DNA from: Pseudoscleropodium purum
Taxonomy: Eukaryota; Streptophyta; Bryopsida; Hypnales; Brachytheciaceae
Assembly (NCBI GenBank): GCA_963969395.1
Contig: OZ017796.1
Location: 6,388,501 to 6,452,500 of the forward strand
Direction of reading: 5' to 3'
DNA: 64,000 nucleotides
Shown here: positions 12,901 to 24,100 of the stretch, one piece after another
Numbering within the stretch: position 1 is the stretch's first letter
How the letters are laid out: every line of letters begins with the position of its first letter
Position numbers and translations under genes: made by a program
The notes under the pieces: model-generated
What the model was told of the DNA's origin: nothing
The model's input: the letters and a program-made list of their open reading frames with translations, nothing else
Databases searched by the model: none

Positions 12901-13599
12901 ATATCCTTGGACTATTGCATAAAATAAAATAAAGACTCCTACAAAAGGTTCTCCTTTTCTTACATTGTTAGAAATTTGTATTGCCATAGGTCTCTAATTT
13001 TATTGGCTTCAATGTTTTATTTTTTGTTGATTTGGTACAAAATTACACCAAAATTTTGGACATGATGCCATGCCTTTGGAAAAAAATTGGACCAAAAGAA
13101 TGAAAACTTAACATAATATTTCAATTTACTTTTTAAATGAATGAAATCACTAGATTGTGGATGAAAATCAAATCATAAATATGTAATATGTACTATTGTA
13201 AAATTTTCTATCCAATATGAGGATAATTGTTGAAATTTGGAGTACCACTATAATGTTCAATATAACATTTAATTTTACTTTACATAAAATAAAAAACTTT
13301 GGTCGTCGTCGTATAAAAAACCATGCCCTAGGCTTTTCATCCTGTAGTCCATTCATCTTTTTGTTTTGTTGCCGGCTTTTGACTTTCTTGCCTTTTTGTG
13401 TATTTGTCTCATTGGCCTTTTTGTCTTGTTGTTCTCTAGCCTTTTCTTAAGTGTGGTCTCTCTGCCTTTTTGTCTTGTAGCTCTTTGGCCTTTTCGTGCG
13501 TGTGGTCTCTCGCCTTTTCGTTCGCTCGCTCTTTTCGAGTAGTTTAATTGGTGTTTACGAGCAACTTTCTATTTTTAGTATGTCTTGTCTAAATTTACA

Positions 13600-13875
13600 A
13601 TGGAATGGAAGAAGAGCCCTGGTGGGAGTTCAAAGAGGAAGTACAAGTGAGATGTGGTTCCTAAGAAACACTAGAGCTTCGAGTTTGTTGGAAGGTTGAG
13701 TAGGGGAGTTGTTAGGAAGTTAGATTCATTTGCTATCAAGAGCATTGTTTTTGATTCTGATGTTGTCATGCGGCCCCTAGGCGATTAAGTGGAGACTTTG
13801 TCTTCCCAATAGAGCGTATATGTCGAGAATGTTGTGCATGAAGATCTCAATGGTGATATTACTATAAGCAAACCC
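13600..13875 (+). pseudogene. Broken coding remnant, unknown family
   Basis: Starting at ATG 13600, one frame reads MEWKKSPGGSSKRKYK, then a stop, then further charged, protein-like sequence including SRGVVRKLDSFAIKSIV with three more stops before the hairpin element at 13.86 kb. The density of charged residues between stops looks unlike random AT-rich sequence. It may be a fragment of a transposon or host gene; I recognise no domain. Confidence 0.3.
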
Positions 13876-14058
13876 ATGTTTTAGGTGAAGGATTTTAGGT
13901 GTCATCCAATGTAACAACTCATGTTTTTATGTCAACAACAATGTCCGCTATAACGTTAAGATGTTGTGGCGAATGTTATTGCTGACATAAAAACATGAGT
14001 TGTTACATAGAATGTCACCAAAAATCCGTCACCTAAAACATAGGTTTCTTATAAGGTG
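13859..14058. mobile_element. 200-bp near-perfect palindrome (foldback MITE or hairpin locus)
   Basis: The left half runs from ACTATAAGCAAACC-CATGTTTTAGGTGA through GTAACAACTCATGTTTTTAT to an apex near 13953. The right half is its reverse complement with scattered mismatches, leaving almost no loop. About 22 bases around GTAACAACTCATG are perfectly paired. This is the format of a foldback MITE, or of a young inverted duplication that could feed small RNAs. I could not settle target-site duplications. Confidence 0.8.
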
Positions 14059-14059
14059 T

Positions 14060-16015
14060 ACATGTAGGCATTACGAGAAGCAAATAAGAAAGCAAAGCAA
14101 AGCAACTTAAGCTATTAGGCCAACGCTAATGGAAGGTGAAGAAGGTCATCATTCCCCCATGTCCTCCACCACTCTAGACCAAAGATCCCAGAACTAACTT
14201 ACTACAATACACTACACTTAAAAATTTGCAAAGAATGAGTAGTATAAAAAAATAGAAAAGAAAGGATTTTGCAAGTTGTGAAGGATTATTGGAAGTACTA
14301 CAATTCCAAACTGACTAAATAGATGCTAATTCCATTGTGGAGGAAGTTGCAAATTGGCTAATAAATTCTATTGTTTATTGCATTTTTGGCTAAATTATCT
14401 CTACTGAAGGTCTTTTTTAACAATGTTCTAGTAGTGCAAGGATTTTTTTGGGTTGAAACTCGGCAAATTTAAGCCAATTTAGAGATTGCTATTTTAAAAC
14501 TTTACAATAGGGTGAACTTCCATGTACCATGAATCAACCAATCTTGGATAGAAGACCAAAAAAAATTGGGATTCTGCATAGAAGTATGCAATAGTTGGAA
14601 GAAATGAATTAGATTTATTAGTTGGCAAAAATTTTAGGGAGGCTCAAGAAAAATGAGACATGCAAATTTTTTCCAACTTTGAGGAACTATTTTTTAACAT
14701 TGAACTTGAACTTTTGAATTTCTTTTTACTTGAAAATAAGGTAAAGTTGCCTAAAGGTTGCTTCTAAAGTGTGACTTCAATCTTCCTACTTACATTGAAG
14801 TGAAAGCATTATCAAACTCAACAAACTAAGACTATCACAATTTGGAAAAACTTGGAAATTCACTTCTGATTTTAATATAGCATGGAGGTTTGTTTTTACA
14901 ATCCTATTTTTCTGCATTTTTAAAGATGTGTCAAGATGGCTATTACTAATGCTTTTGGTAATAGTAATGTATTTCAAAATTCATCTATTTTTTAAACTAA
15001 CGATTACTTTTTAGTTAGGCTCATGCACTTTTCATCAAAATTTTGTCATTTCATCTATATCTTTTGTAGAAATGAAAACAAATTGGCAAAAAAAAGCTAC
15101 CTTACTTTGAACACCCAAAATAGATAATTACTTTAAAATGGTGCAATTTTGCCCTATAGAGAGGAAAAAAAGGGCAAACTTCTATGAACTAGTAAAGTTG
15201 TCTAAAGTCCAAAAGAATTATATGGGTTTGTAACTTTGTATCACTTTCACCAACACCAATGATCAAAATAATCATTGTTCACTTCTATCTATATAGGAGA
15301 TAACAAATGAAAGAGAGCAGTTGTGTTGTTGTCAAATAATCTCAATTCTCAAGATAGTGTGTTCATTTTCATAATATAGACGTGTAATTAATGTGACAAT
15401 TTGTTAACAATGTTCTATAAGTGTAAATTTAATTCAAATTGGTCATATGATATTATGTTGAAAAGCATTTATTTTAAACAACTATTGAAAAACTTAACAA
15501 TTCCTTAGCAATGATATAATACACGGCTTTTATTTCAATTTTTATAAGGTGATATAAAATGTTTTAGTGGAGCTCTAAATTTCAACATTCATCGACATAT
15601 TGGATAGAAAATATCACATTAGCATATATTACATGTCTACAATTCTATTTTCATCCACAATCTAGCATTTTCATTCAAAGTTTTTTGGCAAAAAACTTCA
15701 CGTTTGGTTGCCATTTTTTTAGCCAAATTATCTTTTTTTGGTGCAATCTAATATAATATGAGACCACTTTGAAATAAGACTACAATTCCAATAAATATAT
15801 GGGATAGTATGACTATGAGTGGCCTTTTGGTGATCAAATTCAATTATTGAATTCAACCAATTTAACAATCAACAATATAATTAATCTATTTCACTAGTGG
15901 AAAACTTCAGATTTTTTGTTGTTTTGGTAGCGTTGATCTAGGCAAAATTCAACAAATTTTTGTTCAAATCAACAAAGTGCTATCCAAATCAACACAACCT
16001 AAACAACAGAAAATC
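14060..16015. other. AT-rich intergenic region
   Basis: No open frame above 65 codons, no splice-compatible series of conserved words, and no repeat ends were recognised. Nothing can be annotated beyond base composition. Confidence 0.5.
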
Positions 16016-16019
16016 TAGA

Positions 16020-19000
16020 TTTTCTAATAAAATGCCTTATGCCATTGCCACAACCAAAATAAAAGTAAAAGTAATTTTTTCATTTTTTTTAATCCATTAA
16101 AACTTTGAAATTCAATAATTTTCACACTTTGAAATTCAATAATTCACTTTTTTAATTTAAAAAATCCATAACTTCTACCATCGGTCTAAATGCCATGTAA
16201 CTGGCATAAATAGAAAGCCTTATCCACAAAAGAGTGCAAAGACTTTTTTTGTGGTGTTTGAACATACAAATTCAAAAGCTATGAATTTTCCAAAAAAAAG
16301 ATAATTTAAATTTATTTTCCAATTCATAAAAACTTTGAAATTCAATAATTTTGCACTGCAAGTCAAAATGCCATAAAACAAAGTTTATGTACCCCTTTAA
16401 ACAAAGAGCTTTTGAGCAATACCAATAATGCTGTTGAATGCCTTATAGTTTGTTAAATCTCAATGTATCAAACAAACAAAACAAACAATCTAATCTAAAG
16501 GCATATAGAGAAGGTAGGAGGTTCTAAAAGTGCACATGTTCCAAACACATCCACCTCTGTAAATGTAAATTGCATGTATATGTTGTTGTTTTATAGCCAT
16601 GTACAAACAATGTATATTTTAGAAAGTGGATGCTATTAAAGCCCTATGATACTTCAGCTTCAAAATTTCATAGCTAATTTTACAAAGCTCCAAAAAATAT
16701 GAAACAACTTGGATTAGATGCCAATTTTACTTGTCTTTGAAGGAAAATTTACTAAAAAATATTTGAAGAAATTTCACCTCCCCAAAAATCAGTTCCAACT
16801 CTTAAATGGTTGGTTTATAGACCTTTATATCAACTCTTAAATGGTTGATATTTCCTACTTTAAATATCAAAAATGTTTTCGTGGGATCTTATTGGTAGTC
16901 AAAAAAGGATTGTAGTTTTTTATGCATTTTTTAAATAGTATATGAATAAACTATGAATTTTCAAAAATGTTGAAAATAGTTGTTTCTATAACTAACCTTA
17001 GACTCTCATGAATAGTGGGGGTACATCTTAGGCAAGAATGTATAACATGTTTGGTTTTAGAAAGGGATTAGAATTAGACGTTATTTTAATCCACCATGAT
17101 TGTGTAAATCAAACCTCAAAATCATCTATACTTTATCCTCCACTAGTATATTTTGTGTTGTTGCCACAACCAAAATAAAAGTAGAAGTAATTTTTTAATT
17201 CATAAAAACTTTGAAATTCAATATCTTTTCTTCCGTAAATTGAAACACATCAAACAAAGCTGATGCACCCATCTTCACAAAGAGCTTTCTAGTAGTACTA
17301 AGAATGCAAACAAAAGACACATGGTCTAGTAGATCTTATGATAACAAATAAACAAAACAAAACAAACAACCTAATTTAAGTTATAGATGATGAAATTTGA
17401 ATGTTGGTATTCTTTGTGTATTCTTTGTATGTAAACCTAGTTGCCAATTTTACTTCTTCTTGCTTAAGTTTTAATTATGGTGATTGTTTTAGATTTTTAT
17501 TTTACTTATTTGCTAAAGTAAGTCAATTTTAAACTAGGAAAAACTAGAAAAAAGACTTCTTGAGGCCAAACATACATGTTTCCAATGAACTATAGAATGT
17601 GTATGCTAGAAAAATTTTAAAAATCTATATTGTATAAATGTAAGAAAACTAATAAAAGAATTGACAAACATTTTGATGGATGAAAAATCAAGACTTTGTG
17701 TGCTTAAGAGATGTTTGTACTTAATATTTGAACATTTGGTCTTTGAGGTCTAGGTTAAATCAAATACCAAAAAACAATATTTTGAAAATACAATTGAGTT
17801 TGACCAAGGTACATCCATGCTTTAGATGTATGGTAACTAAAATTCATGAGCTAGATGTATTGTGTATTGTAACAAATCTTTTCAAAACTATTGTATGAAA
17901 AATCAACCATGCCTAACTTTCTATGTATACTTTCTAAAATTAATCTTTAGACTTTTAATTTTAATTTTCATAGTTAAAATTTTTGAACTTCTAATACCCA
18001 ATTATACATCTAGGGAATGATGATTGTTTCTAAAAAAGAAACTCATCCAACAAATATTTATTGAAGAAGCTTCAAGAAAGATTGTATAATCTATCTATGA
18101 AAATTAATGTCCAATGTAAATTACCACTATAGTTTTCTAGTAGCCTTGTTAGAAATTAAATAATTAAAAAGGTGCCTAAATTTTTGGAAAATTACTAATC
18201 TAGTTTTTCTAAAAGATTGCTTAATTCATATACAAGTTCAATTTGCATTCAATTCATAGAAATTCAATACACTCCAGGCAATTTTGCATCTCTTATTAGT
18301 TAATAGTAATAAATATACATTGCAAAGTTTTTGCGTCACTATTTTGACCACTCTAAAGCATAATTTCTCAAAAACACAACATATCTCTCACACACAATAA
18401 ACCTTGATAGATAAGGTAGAAAGTTTAGGATTTGGAGGTCAAGAGAAGGGTTCAAGTAATTAAATGCAATAGCCTTAAATGAAAGTAACAACAACCATTC
18501 AAAAATTCTAAGAATAATTTGGATGAATGCCTAACTTATTTTAATTATACTTTGAAACTGCCAAAATTTAATATATTGTTTTTTGCACTACCTAACTATT
18601 TTTTTCACTTTTTCATTAATTATTAGGCAAAAGCTACCCAACTTGATAAGAAGCTACAATAATATATACTTTGAATTGAAAGAATTACTATTTTTTATTA
18701 TAATTTTCAAATTCATCATACTATCTTTTGTTCAAGCATTTAGGAGTTAGAAGAAATAAGGTTCCTCAAACTAAATTATTTTAAGCCCAACTAGACAATG
18801 TTTGGTACATTGGATGTGGAATGACTGAATTGAAGTAGAAGGCCTTACTTAGATATGCTTGTCAAATAGGTCAAATTCACTAGTACATGTGCCAATTCTT
18901 TGCTTGTAAGAGTAAACTACTATATCTTGGCCATAGAGATTAGTTAAAGAAGAATCAATAGACCTTGGTTGGCATAAATTTTAGAAGGGCTATGTAAATC

Positions 19001-19850
19001 ATGGAGTTATATATACTTTTAAAATAGGTTGTTTGTTTTGTTTGATAAGATGAGATCTAACAAATCATGAGGCTTTTGGTAGCACTTTTAGTACTGCTCG
19101 AAAGCTCTCGACAAGGAAAAGATGCACTGACTTTGTTTTGTGGCATTTAGAACTATAGTGTAGAAGTTATTGAATTTCAAAGTCTTTATTAATTATAAAT
19201 TTGAATTAAATTATCCGTTATTAAAAAGAAATTATAACTTTTGCATTTCAAGTCCAAACACCATGAAACAAAGCCCTTGCATCTCTTTTGTACATAGAAC
19301 TTTCTATTTGTGCTTGTTTTATAGCCTTTGGGGCCTATAGTTTGAAAGTTATGGAATTTTTAAAATTAAAAAATTTACTTGAATTATCTCTTATTTTAGA
19401 AAAAACATAACTTTTACATTGCACACCATGAAACCAAATCCTTGTAGTGTTTTAAGCATAAGGCTTTCTATTTATATTAAAAACACAAACTCTCACACTA
19501 TATGTAAGATATCAAACTTCAAATTATTTTAATAAATGAAAAAATGTAAATATTACTTTTACTTTTGTTTTGGTTGTGGCAATGACACAAGGCTCATTAG
19601 TCCATACCTTAAGTTAATTAGTTAGTTAGTTTTTTTGTTATAGTGAGATCTCATGAATTGTCTATGCTCCAATTGTGTGCTTGGTACCATAGGAAAGCTC
19701 TTTGTGAGAGGGGTGCATGGGCTTTGTTTTGTGGCATTTCGACCTACAACGTAAAAATTATTGAATTTTAAAGTATTTATGAATTGAAAAAATTAAAAAA
19801 TTACTTTTATTTTTATTTTGACTGTGGCAATAGCATGGGGCACACTATTA
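16020..19850. repeat. Cluster of an unnamed ~190-bp repeat in inverted arrangement
   Basis: Copies share the ordered words TTGTTTGTTTTGTTTG, GATCT, GAAAGCTCTTTGT, TGCAT, CTTTGTTTT-TGGCATTT, ATTGAATTTCAAAGT and TTTATGAATT. Several copies end in TTACTTTTA...TTTTGGTTGTGGCAATG. Minus-orientation copies lie at about 16020-16460 and 17155-17375. Plus-orientation copies lie at about 19015-19215, 19260-19590 and 19660-19850. The outermost GGCAAT ends face outward at both sides, so the whole 3.8 kb has the shape of an element with long, subrepeat-built inverted ends. No transposase is visible inside. Confidence 0.7.
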
Positions 19851-20830
19851 GTAGTGGAAACCATATTGAATTGCATAATTGGTCAATTTTAGTTGTAGTT
19901 ATCTTAATTATCTTAATGAACTACGAGAACTTTTCTTGGCACTATGATTTTTTATACTAATTTATTGTTGATTCCAGTTGATAGGGATACCCAAAGCTGA
20001 TTCAAGACGCTTGAATTTAGGACCTTAAGTTTCCTCTTTCGAGTTTCCACGTTCCACCTCTGGAGCTTTCGAGCTCCGTTCGCAGTCCGCGCTTGTCACT
20101 TAGTGCTGGACTCTGTTGTCCTCATAGCGCTGCACGATCGCATGATTCTAAATGATTCTAGTGCGCGTACGCACGCTGCCGTCAAGAATTGCATGCTGCT
20201 GATAAGAATTGATTGAGCTACGGCACGCGGAAATTGGAGCAGTAGCGAGGAAGTGTGAAACCCTAGATCGCTCCCGTTGAATCCGAAGAGCATTGCTGGA
20301 TTTTCGAAAGCGTGCTCGTTGCGCGGCTTTCACTCGGTGTCTCGGGGTATGTTGATGTTGAAATGGATTCATAGCGTCTGGGCGAAATGACAGTGAGTCG
20401 CAGAATTTTTGAAGGTGACCGAAACACAAGAGCTGATCGTTGTTTACGCGGAAGGAAGAAAATTATGGAGATTCACGTCATCTCCTAGGCACCCGCCCGC
20501 GCATGGTGAGCACATGGTCTTCTTTCCCGGTTCGTCTCCCCCTTTGTGCTACTTCCCCAGTCTTGGTTCGCGGGCTCGCTCTTGCGATCGATTACGACCT
20601 GATTTCGGATTATCGCATTCCGCAAGCGTTGCTTATTTCTCGAGGATACCTGAAGATCGCACTCAGAAAGAGTTTCATATTCCCGAGACTCGGGAGTGAC
20701 GGAGCTGATGGCTGGAATAGTGCCGGTAACCGATACACAGGCAGCACGGCGCTCAAAGCTCTTTCCACTCACAAACTCTCCACCTGCGTCGGGTTTTTCT
20801 TTTGGCGTGCTCTTGCTGTGCTTTCTTGAG

Positions 20831-20840
20831 AAACCCTAAT
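20831..20840 (+). promoter_or_regulatory. Telo-box (AAACCCTAAT) upstream of PI4K
   Basis: AAACCCTAA is the plant telo-box, known in Arabidopsis from promoters of growth- and translation-related genes. It lies 324 bases before the start codon. Similar boxes lie near the RPB8 and poly(A) polymerase starts in this window. Confidence 0.5.
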
Positions 20841-21139
20841 TGGCGGGGCAGTGTCAAGCTATATCCAGGATTCTTTGTTGCCTAGGTGGGAAAATGCAAA
20901 TGACTATCAGTGGATTCTGTAGCATTGTGACTATCGATAGTGTTGCATGTAAGTATAGGGACCAGAGGTGCTGATTTTGATTTAGGTTTGAATCTGCTCG
21001 TCCTGAAAAGTGGCAAAGTCGTGGACTTCAGCCATCTAACACGTTGCTACCTATTTTGAAACAGAAGACTCAATAAAAATTGCACTACGTCCACGTCAAG
21101 CTGCTCTCGGTACTAAACAAGATGACAGGAGGAGCTTCC

Positions 21140-21145
21140 ATGTAG
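21140..21145 (+). promoter_or_regulatory. Start-stop minimal upstream ORF (ATGTAG)
   Basis: ATG is followed immediately by TAG, in frame with and 18 bases before the main ATG at 21164. AUG-stop elements are known in plants, the boron-responsive AUGUAA of Arabidopsis NIP5;1 being the model, where ribosomes stall. The TAG also shows that the PI4K frame cannot extend upstream of 21164. Confidence 0.5.
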
Positions 21146-21163
21146 TGTGGGAAATTCGACAGC

Positions 21164-24100
21164 ATGAAGAAGGCATTGACAGAGCTATGTGACCTTCTTG
21201 CGGAGGACAGTGGCGTATTGTCTCATGGGCTACCTTTGTTGTGGAGCCAGTGTCCATCGCTCCAGAGTTTCTCAGATGCGGGTTTTCGACCCTCCGTGCG
21301 GCAAGTGAACGGAATTTTGGCTGCAGCACGGTATTCGTCACAGTCGGGGGAGCCTGACAATCTTGATGGATTGTTGGCCATCGTGTTGCAGTTCGTTGCT
21401 GCAATCCCTAACATCTCTCGGAACGAGGCGTGGCATGCATCGTTCACTTCTGAAGTGTTTGATGGCTACTTTAGAGAGCTTCTAGAGTATTTGGCTGCCA
21501 TTTGCATGAAATGGCCGGATGTGGCAAGTTCTGTGAGCATTGTGCTTACAGGATTTGTTTTGAACATTACGGAAGAAAAGGAGGATGGTTTGAGATGGAT
21601 GCGTTATCCCGCTATTCGATCATTAATTGCAGCTCTTGCATCGAATTTTCCATCTTTAGAGTCCGCTGATGCGGATTCATTGGCAAAGTGTATCTTGCGG
21701 GATTGGATTGTGCTCCCTTTGACTCCGATAGATGCATCGAGCCGGAGTGTCTCGACTCAAAGTTTGTCGGCTCAGAGCTCGCCCATACGGTTCTTTTCGT
21801 CATCCTCGTCATCGTCAAATGGAAAGTCCAGCTCTATGAAGGATCTTAGGACGGCTCAAGGTTATCTGAGTGACGGTCCTGCACTCTCGATCTCTGCGGA
21901 CGACAGTCCTTCTCTGCATGATGCTAACGGTTTCTTCACTCCGAGGTCTACACCTGGAAGAGGGACACCCGGACGAGAGCCTGACAGCAATATTTTTCAT
22001 ATGAATGGAAATGGAAATGGAAGTACAACTAGTAGCTCTGAGTATTTTGAAACGCATGAAGCAAGTAATCGAACTCGATTGTGTCTTACCACGTTGGAAG
22101 GAGAATCTGTCTTGGCATTGGAGAGACAGGAACTTGGTTTCCGGTTGATTGTGCAAATCCTGGAGAAAATCGAGACGGATGAGGACCTGGTTTCGCGGTT
22201 GAGAATTACGGCAATCAGTCAGATTGGAGCACTTCTACCTCTTTTGAAGGCACGCCTTATTCTTTCACTGTATTTTTTCTTTAGATTTTTCTTATTGCTC
22301 GTGAGAAACCTCTGTCGAACTAAACTCTAAATCCAACTGCTGCTCTTCCAACATAGTTGAGTGCAAACAACTCAGAAAGGATCGGTCTTCTTGTTTCTGT
22401 GTTTAATAATGTGCAGTTGTACGATATTGAGCAACTATTTCAATGAGCCTATCTGGGGTGTTCTGTGCATAATTGTTTTACAGATTCGGAAACGTGAGTG
22501 GCCAGCGGATATAGTCCCTCTGTTTGCCAAAATGAATACGAAGCTGCAAGCTTCACAAGCTGCCGTGACCGTGATAAATATACTATTGAAATCAGAAACA
22601 GAAGGCAGGCCCTCAAAAAGTCCTGCGGATCACAGATCTTCTAGCAGACCTACTCAAGAGACCTTAGCATTGCTGCTGGATGCGGCAGACGCTTGCTTAT
22701 TATCTCCCTGGCGAAAAATGAGATCTTGCGAACATTTATTTGGAACTCTTCTTAATGGAATATCGACAGCAGGTGCATCACAAGGGAACCAGATGCTGAG
22801 GGTCCTTCTCTTACGAATCAAGTCACTTGTACTAGCAACTTGTTCTCAAGTAAGTAGATCTTGGTAGCATCCACTTCGTAAACACCTTCTGTGTTCTGAA
22901 TCTGATTTTGAGAAGCAACTGCTTTCATAGTTGTAGGAGATATAACCTTGAATGAGTCGGATTTTCTTGAGTCAAGTGTTTCTTATAGTGATTGACTGAA
23001 ATTGACCTGATGATTTACTGAAATTGACGATTAATTTATGAAGTTTTCATAAGAGTGAATTCATCAATTCGCACAGCTAACAATCTTTCAGGAATTACCT
23101 TCCGTGTGAGGCCTTGTTGCTGATCCTACAGCAATTGGTTTGAAATTGACGCATATAGGGGCTTTTGGTCAATGGTCATTCACGCTCAAATACTTGAGAA
23201 AGGGAGAATTTTTTGGTTATTATCGAGAGAAACGAATTGAATTTCGAACAAGTTGATCCTCCGTGAGGCACCTTAACGTAGCACGGACTTTCATTGTGTG
23301 TTTCATACCAAACCGGCTTGCTGATAAGTTTGCGTACAGGTTGACGGATATCCGGGACCTGTTTCTGAAAGTGTCACTAAGGCAGCTTGCGACCTCATTG
23401 AAGCCAGCTGGGACGTGGACAGGGCTGCCATAGATTCGTTTCTTTTATCGCTGGCTGCATACGTTCGTGAACGTCTTGAACAGGTGAGTGCTTTGTTACG
23501 TGTTCTAGGTATTGCTGCTGGGCTTTCTTTTGGGTAGATTTTTTTGGACATTGGGAACTTGTTTGACTGCTGCACATTTCGAAATATGAAACTTGAAAAG
23601 GTGAAGTGCATATTTAATAAACATATCATCAACGTCTCACTCTTATACCCCGACGATGGGGTTGTATATTGGGCAGGAGAAAAAGTTCAAGCAGACAGCT
23701 GTAGTCACACAGTTGAACGTGATACCACTGCTTGCAAATGTGGTGGTTGTGCTGAACAAGCCAGAGGCTGTGGATTTAATCATGCCACTTTTTGTGGAGA
23801 GCTTGGCAGAAGGCGATGCTTCTGCTCCTAGTCTTATGCGACTAAAGGTGAAGCTGGCCCTTCCCAGTATTTTATTGTCAGGATTCATTCGTTTACATTC
23901 ACGTCAAGTGTGCAAAACGATTTATGTGTATTTGAGTTAATTTATACTGTTTATGGAGCAGGTACTTGACGCAGTGGCACGGATGGCTTGTTTGGGTTGT
24001 GAGAAACCATATAGAGAGGTTGTAGTCCTGCTGACAATGAGCTATTTGAAGAAAATTGCTGCCATTGGCTCACGAGAAAGCAAGAAGCTTGTTCCCGAAG

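Larger units (their letters stand above)
20000..21163 (+). promoter_or_regulatory. Promoter and 5' leader region of the PI4K gene
   Basis: Base composition changes sharply near 20.03 kb from AT-rich to CG-dinucleotide-rich and stays so up to the start codon at 21164. A telo-box sits at 20831-20840. Several overlapping open frames (up to 129 codons on +, 95 on -) have no family resemblance and are best read as leader or promoter composition. A start-stop upstream ORF lies at 21140-21145. The transcription start and any leader intron cannot be placed from sequence alone. Confidence 0.6.

Noticed and set aside
20440..20829. 129-codon open frame upstream of PI4K, and an overlapping 96-codon frame
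   Set aside because: No recognisable domain, no conserved words and overlap with an equally long antisense frame. CG-rich leader composition explains it.
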